Source: JBBDNV01 sp040877415 (lineage in GTDB: Bacteria > Planctomycetota > Planctomycetia > Pirellulales > PALSA-1355). Taken from it: a DNA stretch of 38,440 bases. This document shows positions 34,430 to 38,440 of the stretch, in pieces. Location: contig JBBDNV010000026.1 of assembly GCA_040877415.1 (NCBI GenBank), positions 1 to 38,440 of the forward strand, written 5' to 3'. Positions within the stretch are counted from its first letter, which is position 1; each line of letters starts with the position of its first letter. The notes below the pieces were generated by a model. It saw nothing but the letters and a program-made list of their open reading frames with translations. It searched no databases and was not told where the DNA came from. The translations under genes and the position numbers were made by a program.

Positions 34430-35899
34430 ATGAATCTTCCGCTGTTCGCCTCGCCGCCGTCGGTCTTCGCTTCGCGCCGGGAGTTTTTGCGGCGGACCGG
34501 TTCGGGCTGTGGACTGGTGGCGCTGGCGGCGCTCTTGGAAGACCAGGGTTTGCTCTTGCCCGCGGCCGAGGCGGCGCCGGCGGAAGTGCGCATGAACCCA
34601 CTGGCTCCCCGCGCGTCGCATTTTCCGGCCAAGGCCAAGAGCGTGATCTGGCTGTTCATGAACGGCGGACCCAGCCAGGTCGACACGTGGGACTACAAGC
34701 CCGAGCTGGCCAAACGCGACGGCCAGGAGCTCGAGGGTTTTGACAAGAACACCGGCTTCTTCACCGATCAGGTCGGACCGCTGATGAAGACGCCGTTTAG
34801 GTTCGCCCAACACGGGCAGTCGGGTGCCTGGGTCTCGGAAATCTTCCCCAGGATGGCCGAGCACGTCGACCGGATGGCGTTCATCCACTCCTGTTTCACC
34901 CAGACCAACAATCACTCGCCGGCCCTGTTTCAAATCAACACCGGCATGAACCGCATGGGGTTCCCGTGCGCGGGCGCGTGGGTTACCTACGGGCTGGGGA
35001 GCGAAAACCGCAACCTGCCGGGCTTCATCGTCATGTACGACACGCTCGGCCGCGGGTTGCCCAAGGGTCACGCCCAGAACTGGGGCACGGGCTTTCTGCC
35101 CGGCGTTTTCCAGGGCACCGCGCTCAATGCCCAAGGCGCGCCGATCAACAATCTCTATCGCCGCGCCGCAATGACCGACCAGGAGCAATTGGCCCAGCTC
35201 GATCTGCTGCGGCGGCTCAACAAGCATCATCCCCAGTCGGACGAAGCCGACCTGGCGGCACGCATCGAAAGCTTTGAGCTGGCCTACCGCATGCAAATGG
35301 CCGCGCCCGAGGCACTGAACATCGATGACGAGCCGGCCCACGTCCGCGAGCTCTATGGCATCGACAACCCGAAGTGCAAGCATTTCGCCAAACAGGTGCT
35401 CACCGCCCGGCGGCTCGTCGAACGCGGCGTGCGCTTCGTGCAGATCTACTCGGGCGGGATGGAAAACGAGCGCAGTTGGGACGGGCACCAGAACATCAAG
35501 GACAATCACACCCAGTTTGCCGGCGAAACCGACACGCCGATCGGCGGGCTGTTGACCGATCTCGCGCAGCGCGGCCTCTTGGAATCGACGCTCATCATCT
35601 GGTGCGGCGAGTTCGGCCGTCTGCCGATTGTGCAGAAGGGCGGGACCGGCCGCGACCACAATCCGCACGCTTTCACAACCTGGCTGGCCGGCGGCGGCGT
35701 CAAAGGCGGCGTCCACTACGGCGCAACCGACGAGATCGGCCACAAAGCCGTCGTGGATCGCGTCAGCATCAACGACCTGCACGCCACGATCTTGCACCTG
35801 TTGGGCATCAACCACGAGAAGCTCACCTACCGCCACAACGGCCGCGATTTCCGCCTGACCGACGTGGCCGGGGCCGTAGTCAAAGAGGTATTGGCGTGA
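34430..35899 (+). CDS. DUF1501 exported protein (partner of the PSD1-type cytochrome)
   Basis: A 489-residue protein with a Tat-type signal (ASRREFLRRTGSGCGLVALA). It carries the DUF1501 motifs WLFMNGGPSQVDTWDYKP, NNHSPALFQ, SWDGHQNIKDNH and CGEFGRLP followed by GRDHNPHAFTTW, arranged as in the alkaline phosphatase/sulfatase fold. The start at 34430 follows the previous stop by 65 bases; the frame is open further upstream into the preceding gene but the Tat signal fixes this start. It is clearly distinct in sequence from the DUF1501 protein at 9800-11206, so the two represent different subfamilies. Substrate and role are unknown. Confidence 0.92.
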   Translation: MNLPLFASPPSVFASRREFLRRTGSGCGLVALAALLEDQGLLLPAAEAAPAEVRMNPLAPRASHFPAKAKSVIWLFMNGGPSQVDTWDYKPELAKRDGQELEGFDKNTGFFTDQVGPLMKTPFRFAQHGQSGAWVSEIFPRMAEHVDRMAFIHSCFTQTNNHSPALFQINTGMNRMGFPCAGAWVTYGLGSENRNLPGFIVMYDTLGRGLPKGHAQNWGTGFLPGVFQGTALNAQGAPINNLYRRAAMTDQEQLAQLDLLRRLNKHHPQSDEADLAARIESFELAYRMQMAAPEALNIDDEPAHVRELYGIDNPKCKHFAKQVLTARRLVERGVRFVQIYSGGMENERSWDGHQNIKDNHTQFAGETDTPIGGLLTDLAQRGLLESTLIIWCGEFGRLPIVQKGGTGRDHNPHAFTTWLAGGGVKGGVHYGATDEIGHKAVVDRVSINDLHATILHLLGINHEKLTYRHNGRDFRLTDVAGAVVKEVLA

Positions 35900-35926
35900 T
35901 TCCCTCTCCCCTCGTGGGAGAGGGGA
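35900..35926. terminator. Bidirectional terminator-like hairpin
   Basis: CCCTCTCCC (35902-35910), a CTCGT loop, and GGGAGAGGG (35916-35924) form a perfect 9-bp stem, extendable by a T-G and a T-A pair. It fills the 33-base gap between the convergent stops of the DUF1501 and ceramidase-like genes. Confidence 0.65.
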
Positions 35927-35932
35927 ACACCA

Positions 35933-37396
35933 TCAACGGCTACGCAACGCCGCAAGCTGATCGCCCACCACCTCGATCAGCTTCTCGAGCGAACCGGGCG
36001 AGACAATGGCGATCGATTCCTGGTAGATTCCTTTGCCGTACGTGTCGGCTGTTGGCACGTAGCCGGGGCGCCAGCCGTCGGTCACGGTGGCGATCACGAT
36101 AGGGTGTTCTGGAAATCTCTTGCGCAACGAACGTTGCAACAGGTTGTAGTATTCACCCGCGATAAGCACCCAAAAAGCATCGCCGACTCGCCACACCGAA
36201 ACCGGCACGCCCAGCGAATCACCGGCCGGCAGCGAGCGCAGACGGCTCAATTGGCGCATCATGCGCTCGGCCCCAGCGCGGCAGTCGCGCGCCTGCGCCA
36301 CTTCGCCGCGGGCAATCGCCGCTTGTTCCTCCTGCTGCCAATGAATGAGTTGCGATTCGGTCTCCTCGCGGTTCGGCAGATCGGCCCGATACGGCAGCTC
36401 GACTTTCCATTGCGCGCTGTGCCAGCGGTATTTTTCGCACAGCTTGTCGGGCTCGAGCGGCCGGTAATCCCACGTTCCCAGCGTGGCGCCGGAAACAACC
36501 GGGCCGGTATATTCGAAGCGCGTGCCGGGCGGGCCCAGCGATTCCAGCGCCGCTAGCGCCGCGTAGCCCAACTCCCGGCCGTTGCGATCGGCCACGGCCA
36601 CGTCGCCGACGTATCCCCGCCGCGGGCCCAGATCGCCCGACGCGCCCTGCAGAAACACGCACGGGGCGCCGGTCGCATTTTCGACCAGCTCGCGCATCGC
36701 GCCGACGTAGTCGGGACTCAAAAGAGTATTGTCCCAGGCCAGCGTTGTCGCGTGGCAGGCGTAATTGACCACCGTGGCGACCATGCGCGATTGCTCGTCG
36801 GCAATCCGGGCCACGAGCACCGTGTCGTCCGCCGGGCCGCCGGGATTGTAGCCGCAGACGAACCATCCGTTTTCGGCGTCCCAAAAGTCGCGGTGAGCCG
36901 CCAGCGCGCATCGACCCGCGCCGTAGACAATTCGCACCGGTCGCAGCAAGCCAAGCGCTTCGCTCGCGGCCTCGCCGATTCGCTCGGCGAGCAAATCAAG
37001 ATATGGGGCGATCAATTCGCCGCCCGGCAGACTTGCTCGCCCCGGGTCCATCAGGCCCGCCGCGTGCGTGTGGGAAAGCGCGACGTGCAACTGGTCGAGC
37101 TCTAGCCCGCTTTTGCGGCAAACCGCCGCGCGCAGGGCGTCCATTTCATCGCTCCACAGCAGGCAGTGATCGACCGCCACCACAACCTGAGCCCTTTGCG
37201 CGACGTCGCCGCCCGGCGTGTTGTGCTCCGTCTCGGGAGCCAGCGCTAGCGCCGTGGCGGTTAGCGGCCGGTGAACGCCGGTCGACCGATCGTGAGTCGC
37301 CGCGCCCCACATGCGGTGATAGATGCCCACCGGCGGCGTAATATCGCGCCGCGCCGCCGCGCCCAAGCAAAACGTCTGCGGAAAATCAACGTGCAT
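35933..37396 (-). CDS. Neutral ceramidase-like protein without signal peptide
   Basis: A 487-residue protein opening with FCLGAAARRDITPPVGIYHR, the ceramidase-family N-terminal phrase. Zinc-site motifs follow: ALSHTHAAG (His109, His111), NYACHATT (His205) and GASGDLGPRRG. The C-terminal half is longer than in the copy at 18808-20106 and includes a helical, Glu/Gln-rich segment (QLIHWQQEEQAAIARGE). No signal peptide is visible, so it appears cytoplasmic, unlike the other copy. An 18-base palindrome lies 9-26 bases upstream of its ATG. No strong ribosome site was seen. The substrate is likely an amide but cannot be named. Confidence 0.85.
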   Translation of the reverse strand: MHVDFPQTFCLGAAARRDITPPVGIYHRMWGAATHDRSTGVHRPLTATALALAPETEHNTPGGDVAQRAQVVVAVDHCLLWSDEMDALRAAVCRKSGLELDQLHVALSHTHAAGLMDPGRASLPGGELIAPYLDLLAERIGEAASEALGLLRPVRIVYGAGRCALAAHRDFWDAENGWFVCGYNPGGPADDTVLVARIADEQSRMVATVVNYACHATTLAWDNTLLSPDYVGAMRELVENATGAPCVFLQGASGDLGPRRGYVGDVAVADRNGRELGYAALAALESLGPPGTRFEYTGPVVSGATLGTWDYRPLEPDKLCEKYRWHSAQWKVELPYRADLPNREETESQLIHWQQEEQAAIARGEVAQARDCRAGAERMMRQLSRLRSLPAGDSLGVPVSVWRVGDAFWVLIAGEYYNLLQRSLRKRFPEHPIVIATVTDGWRPGYVPTADTYGKGIYQESIAIVSPGSLEKLIEVVGDQLAALRSR

Positions 37397-37404
37397 GATG
37401 GTAG

Positions 37405-37422
37405 GTCAGGGCTTGCCCTGAC
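37405..37422. repeat. Short perfect palindrome upstream of the ceramidase-like gene
   Basis: GTCAGGGC, TT, GCCCTGAC is a perfect palindrome located between the start of the ceramidase-like gene and the PIN-domain relic. On the minus strand it would form a hairpin in the leader of the ceramidase-like gene, close to the start codon. Confidence 0.55.
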
Positions 37423-37454
37423 AAATTAACTGGCCTTCGTGAGCGGATTGGCGA

Positions 37455-37559
37455 ATGATTGTCGTCTCCGACACGTCGCCGCTGAACTACCTGGCAAGGG
37501 ACGAAAGCTGGACGGGTTTGTTATTAACGAAATGGGGGCTGCTTGCTGATTTAAGCTGA
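37455..37559 (+). pseudogene. Relic of a PIN-domain (DUF3368/VapC-like) gene
   Basis: An ATG at 37455 opens MIVVSDTSPLNYLARDES, the highly characteristic N-terminus of DUF3368-type PIN nucleases, with the first catalytic aspartate (Asp6). After about 14 residues the match ends and the frame closes at a TGA at 37557-37559, giving only 34 residues where the family has about 150. The rest of the domain is gone, so this is a truncated relic, probably of a toxin-antitoxin or addiction module. Its end overlaps the stop of the enolase-superfamily gene on the other strand. No antitoxin was seen. Confidence 0.7.
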
Positions 37560-38440
37560 CTCCGAAACCAAATGCGCCCGAACAAAATCCTCATTGAGCG
37601 TCACGCCCAACCCCGGGCGGTCGGGCACGGTGATATAGCCGTCGGTGGCTTGCACCTTCTGTACGGTCAGCTCGTGCCGCAGCGGCGAATCCTCCACGCA
37701 ATCTTCGAACAGGAAGGCGTCGCGGCACGTGCAGAGCCAATGCAGGCTGGCCGCCGCCGTCAGCGGGCTCGTGTAACAATGGTTGCACAACCGGCCCCCG
37801 CGCTCTTCGACCCGCGCGCGAATGTACGCCGCGTCGGTAAACCCGCAGCGCGAAAGGTCGACCTGATACACGTCGAGCGCATGGCGGTCGATCCACGGCC
37901 GGAACGCCTCGCGGCCGCATTCCCCTTCGCCCGCGGCAATCGGCACGGGCGAACGGTCGCGCAGCCACACGTAACCGTCGATGTCGTGCTGGCGCAGCGG
38001 TTCCTCGAGCCACTCGATATCGAACCCGGCAAAGGCATTTGCCCGCCGCAGGGCGGTGCGCGCGTCCCACACGCAGCCGGCGTCCACCAGCAGCGCTGCC
38101 TCGCCGAGCCCGTCGCGGGCACCCCGCACCAGCTCGATGTCCAACGATTCGCATTGGCCCATTGGCTCCCAGCCGAATTTGACGGCCTGGTAGCCCGCCT
38201 CGCGCCAGCGCCTTGCAATGTCGGCCGTCTCGCGGCCGTCGCGGCCGAACAGAATCGAGGCATAGGCCTCGATCTTCTCGTGCTGCTTGCCGCCCAACAG
38301 GCGGTGGATCGGCTCGCCGTAGTGTTTGCCCTTCAAATCCCAGAGAGCCATGTCGACCGCGGCCATGGCGGCGATGCCGACGCTCGTGCGGCCGAAGTAC
38401 ATCGTGCGGCGATACATCTTCTGCCACAGCCGCTCGGTCT
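37551..38440 (-). CDS. Mandelate racemase/muconate lactonizing enzyme (enolase superfamily), 5' end outside the window
   Basis: The window contains about 296 residues, starting with TERLWQKMYRRTMYFGR, and the frame is open to the right edge, so the N-terminal capping domain is partly missing. It has VDMALWDLKGK, the metal-binding aspartate in LLVDAGCVWD, WLEEPLRQ (metal Glu) and AAGEGECG (third metal Glu), followed by VYQVDLSRCGFT and CYTSPLTAAASLHW. The proton-transfer lysine region reads QAVKFGWEP, with a single Lys instead of KxK, so the exact subgroup is uncertain. Probably an acid-sugar dehydratase or racemase. The gene ends just past the PIN relic. Confidence 0.88.
   Translation of the reverse strand, partial: TERLWQKMYRRTMYFGRTSVGIAAMAAVDMALWDLKGKHYGEPIHRLLGGKQHEKIEAYASILFGRDGRETADIARRWREAGYQAVKFGWEPMGQCESLDIELVRGARDGLGEAALLVDAGCVWDARTALRRANAFAGFDIEWLEEPLRQHDIDGYVWLRDRSPVPIAAGEGECGREAFRPWIDRHALDVYQVDLSRCGFTDAAYIRARVEERGGRLCNHCYTSPLTAAASLHWLCTCRDAFLFEDCVEDSPLRHELTVQKVQATDGYITVPDRPGLGVTLNEDFVRAHLVSESA

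Overview
The window looks like chromosomal DNA from a member of the Planctomycetota, probably of the Pirellulales type. This rests on gene content and not on any rRNA or phylogenetic marker: one gene pair encodes a cytochrome/DUF1549/DUF1553 protein and a DUF1501 protein, a second DUF1501 gene stands elsewhere, and there are many large secreted enzymes, two ceramidase-like proteins, a Tat-exported Gfo/Idh/MocA oxidoreductase and a redoxin-cytochrome-copper fusion. Base composition is GC-rich and long antisense open frames are common as a result. No tRNA, rRNA, CRISPR array or intact transposase was seen.

Layout. 131-2709 (minus): a three-gene electron-transfer unit of tetraheme cytochrome c, Tat-exported iron-sulfur protein and NrfD-type membrane quinone subunit, with no catalytic subunit in view. 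3266-8319: a membrane-anchored YkgJ-like Cys-cluster protein, an NHL-repeat propeller, a periplasmic metallo-beta-lactamase-fold alkylsulfatase relative, a small four-helix membrane protein and an esterase. 8618-9573 (minus): a toxin/immunity pair, a DddA-like (SCP1.201) deaminase domain followed by an Imm1-type immunity protein, in visibly AT-richer DNA. 9800-12624 (minus): alpha/beta hydrolase, DinB-fold protein and DUF1501 protein. 12866-13223: a redoxin pseudogene with its middle deleted. 13417-16580: a TetR regulator behind a near-consensus promoter with palindromic operator candidates, followed by a 767-residue redoxin / CxxCH / copper-monooxygenase-like protein. 16747-20106: a secreted protein of unknown function, a secreted nitrilase-family amidohydrolase and a ceramidase-like protein. 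20381-20466: a REP-like palindrome. 20495-27473 (plus): a run of exported proteins (S9 peptidase, Gfo/Idh/MocA oxidoreductase, phosphodiesterase, PQQ-type propeller with an EF-hand pair, and an unknown Cys-rich protein). 27727-30970: argC, argJ and a K+ channel/TrkA protein. 31203-35899: the DUF1549/DUF1553 plus DUF1501 pair. 35933-38440 (minus): a second ceramidase-like protein, a PIN-domain relic, and a mandelate racemase/enolase-superfamily enzyme cut by the window edge.

Together the genes describe a cell with a large periplasmic degradation and transport-associated repertoire, ordinary arginine biosynthesis, and a scatter of intergenic palindromes, two gene relics and one apparent toxin cassette that point to local rearrangement. 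The most interesting single item is the DddA-like deaminase/Imm1 cassette at 8618-9573, which lacks any delivery domain and begins just after a terminator-like hairpin.
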